Positions 56,241-64,000 of a stretch of 64,000 nucleotides of DNA are shown one piece after another. The position numbers were made by a program, and so were the translations under genes. Location: positions 2,024,501-2,088,500 of the forward strand of contig NZ_CP026362.1 in NCBI RefSeq assembly GCF_004116955.1. The letters are read 5' to 3'. Numbering within the stretch: position 1 is the stretch's first letter; the number at the start of each line of letters is the position of its first letter. The stretch is from Bacillus vallismortis. Its GTDB lineage: Bacteria; Bacillota; Bacilli; Bacillales; Bacillaceae. The notes below the pieces were generated by a model. The model ran no database searches. It was not told the origin of the DNA and saw only the letters and a list, made by a program, of their open reading frames with translations.

Positions 56241-56410
56241 TATTTTTGTTTGTTCTCTTTTTTCTTTTCAGGCTTTGTGATTTCTAGTGTCTCGATGATT
56301 TTCCCGGCATTGTAATCCCCTAATTCACTTGAGAATTCTTCCTCCAGCACCTGCTTATTCATAGGCTTTTTATGATTTTGCATATCTCTGCTATGGCGGT
56401 TTTTCTTCAA
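56240..56410 (-). CDS. Small charged protein, 56 residues (second of a pair)
   Basis: TTG at 56410 with AAGGAGG 9 nt upstream, inside the end of the preceding small gene. The product is highly charged (MKKNRHSRDMQNHKKPMNKQ ... EKKKENKQK), with an acidic middle (EEEFSSELGDYNAGK). Unrecognised. The overlap suggests translational coupling. Confidence 0.7.
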   Translation of the reverse strand: MKKNRHSRDMQNHKKPMNKQVLEEEFSSELGDYNAGKIIETLEITKPEKKKENKQK

Positions 56411-56412
56411 AA

Positions 56413-56568
56413 TCACATGCCTCCTTGCCGGCCCTGTTTGGAATTGCGGTTTGCACCTCTAAAATTCGGGTTGTCATGATACTGGGTCTTAAATGAATTC
56501 GGGTCCATGCTCTCGGTAGGTGTATTGTTATTTTTAATGGCTTCATCGACTTCGGCTTTGCGCTTCAT
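56413..56568 (-). CDS. Small Asn-rich protein, 51 residues (first of a pair)
   Basis: ATG at 56568 follows AGGAGG by 6 nt. The hydrophilic product (MKRKAEVDEAIKNNNTPTES, then MDPNSFKTQYHDNPNFRGAN ending QGRQGGM) has no hydrophobic core. Its composition recalls small spore proteins, as a weak analogy. It ends where the ribosome binding site of the next gene lies. Confidence 0.7.
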   Translation of the reverse strand: MKRKAEVDEAIKNNNTPTESMDPNSFKTQYHDNPNFRGANRNSKQGRQGGM

Positions 56569-56692
56569 ACGAATCCTCCTTGCCTGTTTTTAGAGATTTT
56601 TTCGTTAAATGATGCAGGAGCGCTAAACCGCCACCTGTAGATGTTAGGTTCTCCAACTGAAACAGAGGCACACATCTTTTTTTTGGCAATTA

Positions 56693-56722
56693 AAAAACAC
56701 CGCACAACATGCGGTGTTTTTC
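56693..56722 (-). terminator. Terminator of ktrD
   Basis: AAACACCGCA and TGCGGTGTTT arms with a short loop; T runs on both strands. Confidence 0.88.
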
Positions 56723-58071
56723 TATCCGATAATCACTCTTTCCTTCGGATAATGATAATTCGCTTCAATTTCTTTTCTTCCGATCAAATACAGGAAGGTC
56801 AGAATACCGATTCGCCCGATAAACATGCAAATCATAATGACACATTTTCCAACGCTGCTCAAATCAGCAGTAATTCCAAGTGACAGACCGGTTGTACCGA
56901 ACGCTGAGCACACTTCAAATAGAATCTCCAGCAATGAATGCTCTTCTGTAATCGTAAGTATGAGTGTCGCGCCAAAAACGAGGAGGATCGCCATCATGGC
57001 GACAACAAGCGACTTCATGAGATCAGCAGGATGCAGTTCCCGTTTGAATACCTTTACTGACTTATTGCCGCGGGCAAAATGAAACAGCGCCAGAAGAGTC
57101 AGGGCAAAAGTCGTTGTCCGTATGCCTCCCCCTACTGAACTTGGCGACGCTCCGATAAACATCAGCGCACTCATAAACAGCAGAGTGGGGTCAGACAGCT
57201 GGCTGATATCAATCGTGGCCAGCCCTCCGCTCCTTGTTGTCGTTGATTGAAATAGAGAAAGGAATAAAATATCATGCCACGATTTACCGGCAAACAAATG
57301 ATTTGCTTCAAGCACATAGATTCCTATAGAACCAAACAAAACAAGCGCGCCAAACATGCTAGTTGTAATTTTTGTAAATAAGCTAAACGGATATCTTCGG
57401 TTTTTTGAAAACAAAAAGTCTTTCACTTCCACTAAAACGGGGAAACCGATGGCTCCGAAAACGATCAATAACAGTGTAATAAATTGCACAAAATAATCAT
57501 GCCGATATGGAATTAGAGAGCTGCCTGTTATATCGAAACCAGCATTTGTGGTTGCACTGACACTGGCAAAAAAACCATGCAAGTAAGCATCTTGAATGGA
57601 ATCGTAGTAGGTTAAAAAATATGTCCCAAGAATGATCGCGCCAAAGAACTCAATCCATAATATGAGAAAGAGAATCTGTTTCATGAGATTTACGATCCCA
57701 GAAAATTGTGATTGATTTTGATCGATCATCATTAATTTCCGTTCTTTTAATCCTATTCTTTTGCCCATTAACAGCCAAACAGAAGTGCCTAATGTCATAA
57801 TGCCAATTCCGCCAAACTGCAGAACAAACGCAAGAATAACAATTCCTGTTGAGCTAAATGTATCAGCGGTATTCACAACAGAAAGCCCGGTGACACTTAC
57901 GGCGCTCACTGCTGTAAACAGAGCGTCGATAAAAGACCACTCTGCCCCTTGTTTATGGGCTACAGGAAGGCTCAATAAAATAACTGCAACCGTCACCGCT
58001 AGAAAGTAATAAACAGCGATCAGCTGGGCCGGCGACAATGCCTGTATCAATTTTCCAAACTTTAATTTCAT
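56722..58071 (-). CDS. ktrD: Potassium transporter membrane subunit KtrD
   Basis: KtrD (YkrM) is the ion-conducting partner of KtrC in a lower-affinity K+ uptake system. The 449 residues form four M1-P-M2 repeats; pore loops are visible in AVSAVSVTGLSVVN, ASVSATTNAGFDITG, STTTRSGGLATID and EVCSAFGTTGLSLG, with selectivity glycines. ATG with AAGGATT. Confidence 0.95.
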   Translation of the reverse strand: MKLKFGKLIQALSPAQLIAVYYFLAVTVAVILLSLPVAHKQGAEWSFIDALFTAVSAVSVTGLSVVNTADTFSSTGIVILAFVLQFGGIGIMTLGTSVWLLMGKRIGLKERKLMMIDQNQSQFSGIVNLMKQILFLILWIEFFGAIILGTYFLTYYDSIQDAYLHGFFASVSATTNAGFDITGSSLIPYRHDYFVQFITLLLIVFGAIGFPVLVEVKDFLFSKNRRYPFSLFTKITTSMFGALVLFGSIGIYVLEANHLFAGKSWHDILFLSLFQSTTTRSGGLATIDISQLSDPTLLFMSALMFIGASPSSVGGGIRTTTFALTLLALFHFARGNKSVKVFKRELHPADLMKSLVVAMMAILLVFGATLILTITEEHSLLEILFEVCSAFGTTGLSLGITADLSSVGKCVIMICMFIGRIGILTFLYLIGRKEIEANYHYPKERVIIG

Positions 58072-58199
58072 GTAAAATCCTTCTGCCTCTCTTTTTAAGT
58101 ACGGTAATTATTCTAAAGATATTGGACACATTTTTAAAGGCTTTTACGCAACATTTTCTTAACTTGCTTATTTTTTTATCATTTTAGTCAAAGGATAAA

Positions 58200-58236
58200 A
58201 TAAAAAACCTCTGAGAGGTTCTCTCAGAGGAACAAG
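58200..58236 (-). terminator. Terminator of htpX
   Basis: CCTCTGAGAG and CTCTCAGAGG form a 10-bp stem with a GTT loop; the minus strand runs into TTTTTTATTT. Confidence 0.9.
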
Positions 58237-58245
58237 ATGTTTGTT

Positions 58246-59142
58246 TTATTTAGCTTCTAACCGTCTGATTCGCTCATCCAAATCAGGGTGAGTAGAGAAA
58301 AGCGAAGAGTGCTTCTTACCATTAATTTTTAATGTTTGAACAGCTGCCTGATCGTCTTCCTTAATGCGGGAAGAATAGCTCTGAAGCGTACGCAGCGCGT
58401 GAATCATTTTATCCTTGCCCGCCAGATCGGCTCCTCCTCTGTCAGCGTGGAATTCACGATGGCGTGAGTACGCAAACACAACAAGGCTGCCGAGAATGGA
58501 AAAGACAATCTGAAAGACAATCACTGCAATAAAATGAACGATCGGCGCAAGGTCTTCCTTGACAAAACGGCTTGCAATCCATGCTGCGATACGGGATAAA
58601 AAGACGACAAAGGTATTGACGATACCTTGTAAAAGCGTCATCGTTACCATATCACCGTTAGCGATATGCGCGACCTCGTGGGCAAGCACACCTTCAACCG
58701 CGGCATCATCCATTTGCTCCAGCAGCCCTGACGACACTGCCACAAGAGAACGGCGTTTTGACGGTCCAGTCGCAAATGCGTTCACTTCAGGCGACCGGTA
58801 AATGCCGACCTCCGGCATTTTCGTTAAACCGGCAGAACGGCTTAACCGATGAACACGATCAACCAATTGCTGTTCTTCGTAACTGAGCGTGTGTTTTTCC
58901 GGATTCAGCACTTTGACGCCCATCATCGTCTTTGCCATCCATCTGGACATCGCAAGAGACGTAAAGGAGCCGACAAAACCAACGACTAAACTGAACACAA
59001 GGAGCGCAATAGGATTGATACCGCCATCAGCGGTAAAGTACGTCCCGACTCCGGTAACCGAGCTTAAAACAGATAAAACGATCCCGATTGTGGTAAGCAC
59101 CAAAATATTTGTTAAAATAAACAGAAAAATTCGTTTCGCCAT
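58246..59142 (-). CDS. htpX: Membrane zinc protease HtpX
   Basis: HtpX is an M48-family membrane metalloprotease involved in membrane-protein quality control. The 298 residues have helices at about 5-28 and 35-58, the zinc motif [11 protein letters not shown] (about 148), two more helices and the third ligand in [17 protein letters not shown]. It is repressed by Rok and by the neighbouring YkrK in 168. RBS GGAGG. Confidence 0.96.
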   Translation of the reverse strand: MAKRIFLFILTNILVLTTIGIVLSVLSSVTGVGTYFTADGGINPIALLVFSLVVGFVGSFTSLAMSRWMAKTMMGVKVLNPEKHTLSYEEQQLVDRVHRLSRSAGLTKMPEVGIYRSPEVNAFATGPSKRRSLVAVSSGLLEQMDDAAVEGVLAHEVAHIANGDMVTMTLLQGIVNTFVVFLSRIAAWIASRFVKEDLAPIVHFIAVIVFQIVFSILGSLVVFAYSRHREFHADRGGADLAGKDKMIHALRTLQSYSSRIKEDDQAAVQTLKINGKKHSSLFSTHPDLDERIRRLEAK

Positions 59143-59311
59143 AATAACCTCCGTTATTTTAAGTTCAAAAGAACCTGTATATTTAAATTATAAAACATCT
59201 GTTTGAAAATGCAAGGAATTAGACGTATGATGTTAATGTATTGCTGACGCTTCCATTTGAATTCATACATAGACTTTATCTTCGCGTCAAATTGTTTTGA
59301 AGAGGTGAACA

Positions 59312-60013
59312 ATGAACATTTTCAAACTCACTCGAACCGATATGGTGCGGCTGCTGTATTCCCTAAAAGGACAGGGAGAAATAAGCCCGCTTGACATAGT
59401 CGTCCAATCAGCGAACATGTCAGCAAATAAAGCTGCCAATCATCTTGAAATTCCTGAATTTCTTTCAAGATATGAACGAAAAAAACAAAAGAAAGAATAC
59501 GGGCTCTCTACAAACGAAATTGTAGAACTTGGCAACTTATGCGAGCTGACTTCATTAAAGTCAACCGCAATCCAAAACTGGGTAAAGCGTGATTTCAAAG
59601 ATTTGATCGGACATCCTGAGCTGGGCAAAAAATATTCGGTTGAACAGGCTGTCATACTTTTAATTGTACGTGATTTAAAATCCATTTATGACTTTGAACA
59701 TATACGGGGTATTTTAACAGTAGCGTTTAACACCATCTCAGACAGAACCGATGATGTCATCAGCCCGATTTCTTATTATGAAAGCTGCGCATACGTGCTT
59801 GATGCCGTTCATCACCAGGACAAGCCTTCTATGAAGGAATCGAATCTGCAGGAGATCGTCGAACAGGAAACTGATCGCCTCCGCGACCGTTTTGAAGAAC
59901 TGAATGACAGCCAATGGCTTAAAATCAGACAGATTATAGCCATTACAGTTCTCTCCATTTTAACGTTCCATATTCAGGCAACCGCACATAAAATGACAGC
60001 TGACATCTTATAA
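59312..60013 (+). CDS. ykrK: YkrK, DUF1836 repressor of htpX
   Basis: A 233-residue regulator with a MerR-like region (EYGLSTNEIVELGNLCELTS ... WVKRDFKDLIGHPELGKKYS) in its first half. YkrK has been reported to repress divergent htpX. Hydrophobic C-terminus near IIAITVLSILTFHIQATAH (about 205-225) might dip into the membrane. RBS AAGAGGTG before the ATG. The 169-bp gap to htpX holds both promoters. Confidence 0.92.
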   Translation: MNIFKLTRTDMVRLLYSLKGQGEISPLDIVVQSANMSANKAANHLEIPEFLSRYERKKQKKEYGLSTNEIVELGNLCELTSLKSTAIQNWVKRDFKDLIGHPELGKKYSVEQAVILLIVRDLKSIYDFEHIRGILTVAFNTISDRTDDVISPISYYESCAYVLDAVHHQDKPSMKESNLQEIVEQETDRLRDRFEELNDSQWLKIRQIIAITVLSILTFHIQATAHKMTADIL

Positions 60014-60025
60014 GCTGCGGCACCC

Positions 60026-60053
60026 CCGGCTCAAATCCGGGGGTTTTCCTATT
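60026..60053 (+). terminator. Terminator of ykrK
   Basis: CCCCCGG-CTCAAAT-CCGGGGG followed by TTTTCCT. Confidence 0.85.
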
Positions 60054-60070
60054 CTCCACAACAATTGCCA

Positions 60071-60100
60071 GCATAAATAACCCCCGTACATTTCAAACTA
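60071..60100 (+). promoter_or_regulatory. Sigma-G promoter of sspD
   Basis: GCATAA (60071-60076), 17 nt, CAAACTA (60094-60100), a good match to the forespore sigma-G pattern, 43 bp before sspD. Confidence 0.75.
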
Positions 60101-60143
60101 AATACGCGTTAAGAATTCTTTATAGAAAAAGGAGATGAAAAAG

Positions 60144-60338
60144 ATGGCGAGCAGAAATAAACTCGTTGTTCCAGGGGTGGAGCAGGCACTAGACCAATTT
60201 AAACTCGAAGTGGCTCAAGAATTCGGTGTGAACCTTGGTTCTGATACAGTCGCACGCGCTAACGGCTCTGTAGGCGGAGAAATGACAAAGCGGCTGGTAC
60301 AGCAAGCACAGTCACAAATAAATGGCACAACTAAATAA
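60144..60338 (+). CDS. sspD: Alpha/beta-type small acid-soluble spore protein SspD
   Basis: SspD coats spore DNA and protects it from UV and heat. The 64 residues include both family signatures: [22 protein letters not shown]-like (with the germination protease site in EFGV) and [14 protein letters not shown]. The ATG at 60144 (MASRNK) follows AAAGGAG. A minor SASP of the SspA/B family. Confidence 0.97.
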   Translation: MASRNKLVVPGVEQALDQFKLEVAQEFGVNLGSDTVARANGSVGGEMTKRLVQQAQSQINGTTK

Positions 60339-60348
60339 ATCCAGGCCT

Positions 60349-61491
60349 TTATTCGCCGGGGTCACTCGGCGAATCTTCAGTTTGGGCTGAATGATTTTCA
60401 CTGTTGTAGCCGTTTGGGTTACGGCGATCAGAAGCGTTATCTCCACTTGACGAAGAACGATTCTTTCCTTGCTCACCGTTATTCCAATCCCTGTGATATT
60501 GGCTTTGATCCTTCCCAGTGCTGTTTCCTTCATTTCCTTTATCTTGAGGATCTTGTATTGGGGTTTTTTGATCCCCATCTTTTTCAGGGTTTATGTTTTC
60601 ATCTGATTCCTTTACTTTCTTATCTTTGTCACCATTGTTAGTCTTATCATCTGTTGTATCTTTTTTCTGATCTTTGGAATCCGTATCATCCAGCTGTTCA
60701 TGATCTCCTTGCTTGCTGTCCTGTCCGTCAGGTTGATCGATGGTTTCATCCTCATTTCCGGCATTCTTCTGGTCCTCTGTATCGGATGGTTTGCTCGGGT
60801 CCTCTTTTGAATCTTTATTGTCATTCATTTCAGTTGATTTGATGTAGCTGCCTGTTGAAACGCCTTTTTTTCTTGCTTTTTCCCTTGTTTGCATATCTGA
60901 CTCAAGAGATTCCATGCGGTATGTTGTTTTATATTTTTCGGTCACATCATTGAGCTGTTTTTTCACAGCTTTTTTATATGTATTGTCTTCCGTATTTTCA
61001 TAAACAGTCGAAATCAATATTTCTTTCGATTCCTTTACATATCCATGTTCACTGCAGTCGGTAATAATATCATCTATCACCTTTTTAAAATCTGTCTTCT
61101 CCCAATCATCTATATCATTAACGACCTTCTTTCCCTCATCATTTAGAGGCGTCAGTTCAATCACTTCGTAATCGCTGTTTAACGCCATTTCAACGCTTGG
61201 ATTAATATCAATTGTCATATACGCATAGGCCTTATTATTAGAAAAAACGGGGAGAATAATAAAAATAAAAAGCATAATAGCGGTCATCATAACGATCCCC
61301 ATTTTGAAAGGGCGCAGTTTGAAAAAATCAAAAAAGCTGGCCCTTCTGCCCATGCGTGATTCACTCGGAAGCATGATTTCTTCTCCGATTTCATAGCTGC
61401 GGCGATCATTTTTTGCTTTTAAAAATTGTCCGTCAGGGGTCAGCAACGTGACGAATTTTCTATTTTTCTCTACTATAATCCCTCTTCTCAT
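60349..61491 (-). CDS. rsgI: Anti-sigma factor RsgI
   Basis: RsgI binds and holds sigma-I at the membrane. The 380 residues have an N-terminal cytosolic RsgI_N domain (about 1-60, GIIVEKNRKFVTLLTPDGQFL), one membrane helix (about 64-83), a conserved extracytoplasmic part (about 90-215, AYAYMTIDINPSVEMALNSD), and a long Asp/Lys/Gly-rich low-complexity tail (about 220-380). It overlaps the sigI stop (TCATGA). Confidence 0.95.
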   Translation of the reverse strand: MRRGIIVEKNRKFVTLLTPDGQFLKAKNDRRSYEIGEEIMLPSESRMGRRASFFDFFKLRPFKMGIVMMTAIMLFIFIILPVFSNNKAYAYMTIDINPSVEMALNSDYEVIELTPLNDEGKKVVNDIDDWEKTDFKKVIDDIITDCSEHGYVKESKEILISTVYENTEDNTYKKAVKKQLNDVTEKYKTTYRMESLESDMQTREKARKKGVSTGSYIKSTEMNDNKDSKEDPSKPSDTEDQKNAGNEDETIDQPDGQDSKQGDHEQLDDTDSKDQKKDTTDDKTNNGDKDKKVKESDENINPEKDGDQKTPIQDPQDKGNEGNSTGKDQSQYHRDWNNGEQGKNRSSSSGDNASDRRNPNGYNSENHSAQTEDSPSDPGE

Positions 61492-62243
61492 GAGTGCAGC
61501 ACCCCTTTAAGATAATCTTTCAAATAAATATAATCACCTGTAGTGATAATACACATCGCAATAATATATTTTCGGTTTCTCTCAATCGTTTTTCGGCTTA
61601 CAGAGACTAGCTGTTCGAGCTGTTTCACCGGAAGCTGTTTCTTTGTATACAGGATAGCGGCCAATTCTTCATGTTCAACAAGGGTCATAGCCACCTTTAT
61701 GGCGTTTTGCCTTGCGTCCGCGTGCTTTGGAGAGTTTTCAAGCAGCTCTTGAAACGATAAACCATAATCTTTGAGCTGCTTTTGGAAATAGATGATTTCC
61801 TCCCGCCTCTGCTCCTGTTCAATCTGACGGCGGTATTCATCAATGGAAAGCTCAGCTTCAATCAGGCTTTGCGATGACTCCTGATCGTCCCCTTCCTGTA
61901 AATCGATATTAATATTTTGTGCGCTTCTCGCTTCTTTTCTAATGTAATCAATGACTTTTCTTTTTATAATAAGCTCAGCAAAGGCGAGCAGAGAATTCCC
62001 TTTTTCAGGTGAATATTTTTCAATAGCTTCATTAAATGCGATGAGCCCGATGCTGAACTCATCGTCTTTTTCATCTATATATCGTTTACAAACGGATGAA
62101 ACCGTCTTTGCGATAAATGGCTTATATTGCTGTATTAATTGATTCTGCAGATCTTTATTGCCTTTTTGTATACTTTCAACCGTTTTTTCAAGCGTTTGCT
62201 TCTTTTTTCCTAATTTAAACAAAAGGCTAAGCACTGGTTTCAC
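61488..62243 (-). CDS. sigI: RNA polymerase sigma-I factor
   Basis: Sigma-I is a heat-inducible sigma-70-type factor. The 251 residues contain region 2 (DEFSIGLIAFNEAIEKYSPE ... FAELIIKRKVIDYIRKEAR) and a C-terminal DNA-binding region (PVKQLEQLVSVSRKTIERNR). The start is a GTG with GGGAGG upstream. Operon with rsgI, autoregulated. Confidence 0.96.
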   Translation of the reverse strand: MKPVLSLLFKLGKKKQTLEKTVESIQKGNKDLQNQLIQQYKPFIAKTVSSVCKRYIDEKDDEFSIGLIAFNEAIEKYSPEKGNSLLAFAELIIKRKVIDYIRKEARSAQNINIDLQEGDDQESSQSLIEAELSIDEYRRQIEQEQRREEIIYFQKQLKDYGLSFQELLENSPKHADARQNAIKVAMTLVEHEELAAILYTKKQLPVKQLEQLVSVSRKTIERNRKYIIAMCIITTGDYIYLKDYLKGVLHS

Positions 62244-62368
62244 CTCAGTTCCTCCCTATAACTACTCATTAATGATAGCTAATTTGATAGGGATTCGCAA
62301 AGGAGAAAAAGAAATATTGATTTCCAATGTCTCAATTATGACAAACCATTCTGACGTACTATACATGA

Positions 62369-62398
62369 TTTCGTGCCTTTCTAGAGAATTAAGGGGGT
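62369..62398 (-). promoter_or_regulatory. Sigma-I autoregulatory promoter
   Basis: Minus-strand ACCCCC (62393-62398) and CGAA (62369-62372), 20 nt apart, fit the sigma-I -35/-10 pattern (CCCCC, CGAA) known for the sigI operon. Confidence 0.7.
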
Positions 62399-62473
62399 TT
62401 TATCAGTGTTTTTTGTAACAAAGCTGTTATAAAAATGTTATTTTATTTCGGCTATGAAAACGTTTCAAACATG

Positions 62474-62555
62474 AAGAGACTCCGCTTTTTAGCAGAGTCT
62501 CAGAACGATGCGAGGGTTTGTCGACATCTGAAACGCCGCTTTCTTCAAGCGGAGT
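62474..62555 (-). repeat. Structured intergenic element shared with 25.1 kb
   Basis: Two hairpins (GAGACTCCGC/GCAGAGTCTC and CCGCTTT/AAGCGG) flank ATGCGAGGGTTTGTCGACA (62508-62526), identical to 25074-25092. The hairpins may also end ykoY transcription. Confidence 0.6.
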
Positions 62556-62563
62556 CTTTCAGA

Positions 62564-63352
62564 TTATGCCCTTTCCCGGCTGTTATTTTGTTCGTTTTGT
62601 GTGCCCTCCGGCTGTTTTTTACCTGACATGAACCAGCCGCAAACCGCAATTGCCGCTAAGACAACCCAGAATATCAGCTTCCATGTTCCAGAATGGATAA
62701 AGTGCTCGGAAACAATTGCGATGTCGTGATGGGCAAGTGTGTATAAAGCGAGCTTCACTCCGACCCAGCCGACAATGACAAAGGCTGCCGTTTCTAGGCT
62801 TGGACGTTCCTTTAATAACTTAACAAACATTGAAGCCGCAAACCGCATGATCACCAGGCCAATGATTCCACCGGCCAATATGACGAGAAATTGTCCCCCG
62901 TCAAGTCCGCCGATCTTCGGAAGTGAAGTTGCAGGAAGCGTAACCGCCAGCGCTACTGCCGCTAAGATAGAATCAACCGCAAACGCGATATCTGCCAATT
63001 CAACTTTTAAAACAGTCGGCCAAAAACCGCTTTGCTTCGTCTCTTTATGTGTGTCTTCTTTTTTAAATACGTATCTTTTCAATAAGTGGCTGATTGAGAT
63101 ATACAGCAAGTAGATCGCGCCAATCGCTTGAACCTGCCATACGTTGACCAAAAAAGAAATGGCGAATAAAGAGCCAAACCGCAGAACAAAAGCTCCTGCC
63201 AATCCATAAAATAAAGCCTTTTTTCTTTTTTCCTCCGGCAAATGTTTTACCATTACCGCCATCACTAACGCGTTATCAGCGGCCAAAATACCTTCCAGCC
63301 CGATCAAGACGAGAAGAACCCAACCATACTCCAATAATAATGCTGCATCCAT
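62564..63352 (-). CDS. ykoY: TerC-family manganese exporter YkoY
   Basis: YkoY (MeeY) is a TerC-type membrane protein that exports Mn2+, in part to supply secreted enzymes. The 262 residues have seven hydrophobic segments and the family motif GLEGILAADNALVMAVMV with acidic residues, repeated as ELADIAFAVDSILAAVA. The ATG at 63352 follows GGGGAGGG by 8 nt; a longer frame reaches back through the riboswitch and is not used. Confidence 0.94.
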   Translation of the reverse strand: MDAALLLEYGWVLLVLIGLEGILAADNALVMAVMVKHLPEEKRKKALFYGLAGAFVLRFGSLFAISFLVNVWQVQAIGAIYLLYISISHLLKRYVFKKEDTHKETKQSGFWPTVLKVELADIAFAVDSILAAVALAVTLPATSLPKIGGLDGGQFLVILAGGIIGLVIMRFAASMFVKLLKERPSLETAAFVIVGWVGVKLALYTLAHHDIAIVSEHFIHSGTWKLIFWVVLAAIAVCGWFMSGKKQPEGTQNEQNNSRERA

Positions 63353-63420
63353 AAGTGATACCCTCCCCAAAAAGTTGTTTTCTTTCTCTTCATCCGATCT
63401 TATGACGGCCGGTCCATGCA

Positions 63421-63558
63421 AAAAAGACCTTTGCCGACATAAGGCAAAGGTCTTGCTAGACATGAATGAAGGCATGCCAACAAAGCCGATGGATCTCACA
63501 ATCCATGAAATGACGACTTTGTTTCCGGAACACAATCCGGACGCTACTCCCCTTTGGG
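63421..63558 (-). promoter_or_regulatory. Manganese (yybP-ykoY) riboswitch and terminator
   Basis: Minus strand from 63558: AAAGGGGAGTAGCGTCC, a GGATT stem with TTCCGG, the AAACAAAGTCGTCA strand, GATCCATCGGC, then the terminator AAGACCTTTGCC/GGCAAAGGTCTT with TTTTTT (63454-63421). This is the founding member of the yybP-ykoY class; Mn2+ binding allows readthrough into ykoY. Confidence 0.95.
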
Positions 63559-63611
63559 ATTTCAAGAAATATGATTTTATACGTCAATGATATGCGTAGC
63601 GCGATGATTTG

Positions 63612-64000
63612 TCAACGCTTATTTTTTAAAAATACAGATAAGTCTTCGGCGTGCGCGCGTTTTTTCCTCTTTTTGATCAGCAAGTAGGCCACGAACAAAG
63701 CCAAAATGGCGATCCCGATCGGAAGCATGTATTGATCGAGAATAGAGCCGACTTCCTTCCAATTTTCACCGAGCTTCACACCGAGGTACACATATACAAA
63801 TGTAATGGGCAGCATGGCGATGAAAGTGTAAATCGAAAACACCCAAACGTTCATTTTTGCAATGCCGCACGGTATGGAGATCAATGTGCGGATGCCTGGC
63901 AAGAAACGGCCGCTAAAGGCCACAAAGCCCCCGTGTTTTTTAAAAAATTCATCCGACTTATCGAGGGCTTCAGGCTTAATGAAGAGGTACTTCCCGAAAC
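63612..64000 (-). CDS. ykoX: DedA-family membrane protein YkoX, 5' end cut by window edge
   Basis: C-terminal 129 residues of a SNARE-associated/DedA (VTT-domain) membrane protein. The frame is open to the window edge. Visible are the family motifs FFKKHGGFVAFSGRFLPGIR and PCGIAKM, two hydrophobic segments and a basic tail. DedA proteins act in undecaprenyl-phosphate or lipid flipping. It is upstream of, and in line with, the ykoY riboswitch. Confidence 0.9.
   Translation of the reverse strand, partial: FGKYLFIKPEALDKSDEFFKKHGGFVAFSGRFLPGIRTLISIPCGIAKMNVWVFSIYTFIAMLPITFVYVYLGVKLGENWKEVGSILDQYMLPIGIAILALFVAYLLIKKRKKRAHAEDLSVFLKNKR

Noticed and set aside
63353-63565. 71-codon N-terminal extension of ykoY
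   Set aside because: The extension translates the manganese riboswitch and its terminator; the ATG at 63352 has a strong ribosome binding site.

Overview
The window is a stretch of chromosome from a member of the Bacillus subtilis group. Nearly every gene can be matched by sequence and order to the ykoX–ykuC interval of B. subtilis 168, read in the opposite direction. Recalled 168 proteins (for example KinA, KinD and YkvA) differ at scattered residues, so this looks like a relative such as a spizizenii/inaquosorum-type strain rather than 168 itself. That placement is from memory of family sequences, not a search. No rRNA, tRNA or CRISPR array was seen. Both edge genes are cut: ykuC at the left and ykoX at the right.

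Layout, left to right. 1–6.3 kb: ykuC end, ykyB, chemotaxis adaptor cheV, an unnamed 53-codon gene, aminotransferase patA and sporulation kinase kinA. 6.4–14.6 kb: pbpH, ykwD, ykwC, chemoreceptor mcpC, then the spore-DNA repair operon splAB; the ykwB gene expected between mcpC and splB is missing. 14.7–21 kb: the glucose phosphotransferase operon ptsGHI with its antiterminator glcT and target terminator, and the LacI-type regulator ykvZ. 21–29 kb: Xaa-Pro peptidase ykvY, metal ATPase zosA, and the sporulation genes stoA, ykvU, ykvT, with small genes ykvS and ykvR.

29–32.3 kb is the accessory part. The place normally held by ykvN–ykvQ carries a lipase-like protein with a helical C-terminal tail, a small helical partner, a divergent membrane-anchored candidate immunity protein, a small XRE regulator, a frame-broken second XRE regulator, and a possible short RNA whose promoter contains a near-consensus LexA box. 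The lipase-first, helix-last arrangement resembles the type VII secreted reverse-LXG lipase toxin TslA.

32.3–43 kb: preQ1 biosynthesis operon queCDEF under a preQ1-I riboswitch, ykvI, heat-shock ATPase clpE with five CtsR operators and two promoters, flagellar stator motAB with a sigma-D promoter, mhqR, and the Spo0A-pathway genes kinD, eag and spo0E. 43.6–52 kb: ykvA and the methionine salvage genes (mtnWXBD, mtnE, mtnU, mtnKA), with two SAM-I riboswitches. 52–64 kb: ogt, kinE, ykrP, two tiny coupled genes, ktrD, htpX with its repressor ykrK, spore protein sspD, the heat-inducible sigI–rsgI pair, and ykoY under a manganese (yybP-ykoY) riboswitch.

Common threads are phosphorelay input (kinA, kinD, kinE, spo0E), spore proteins (splAB, stoA, ykvU, ykvT, sspD), motility and chemotaxis (cheV, mcpC, motAB), and RNA-level control (GlcT antitermination, preQ1, SAM and Mn riboswitches).
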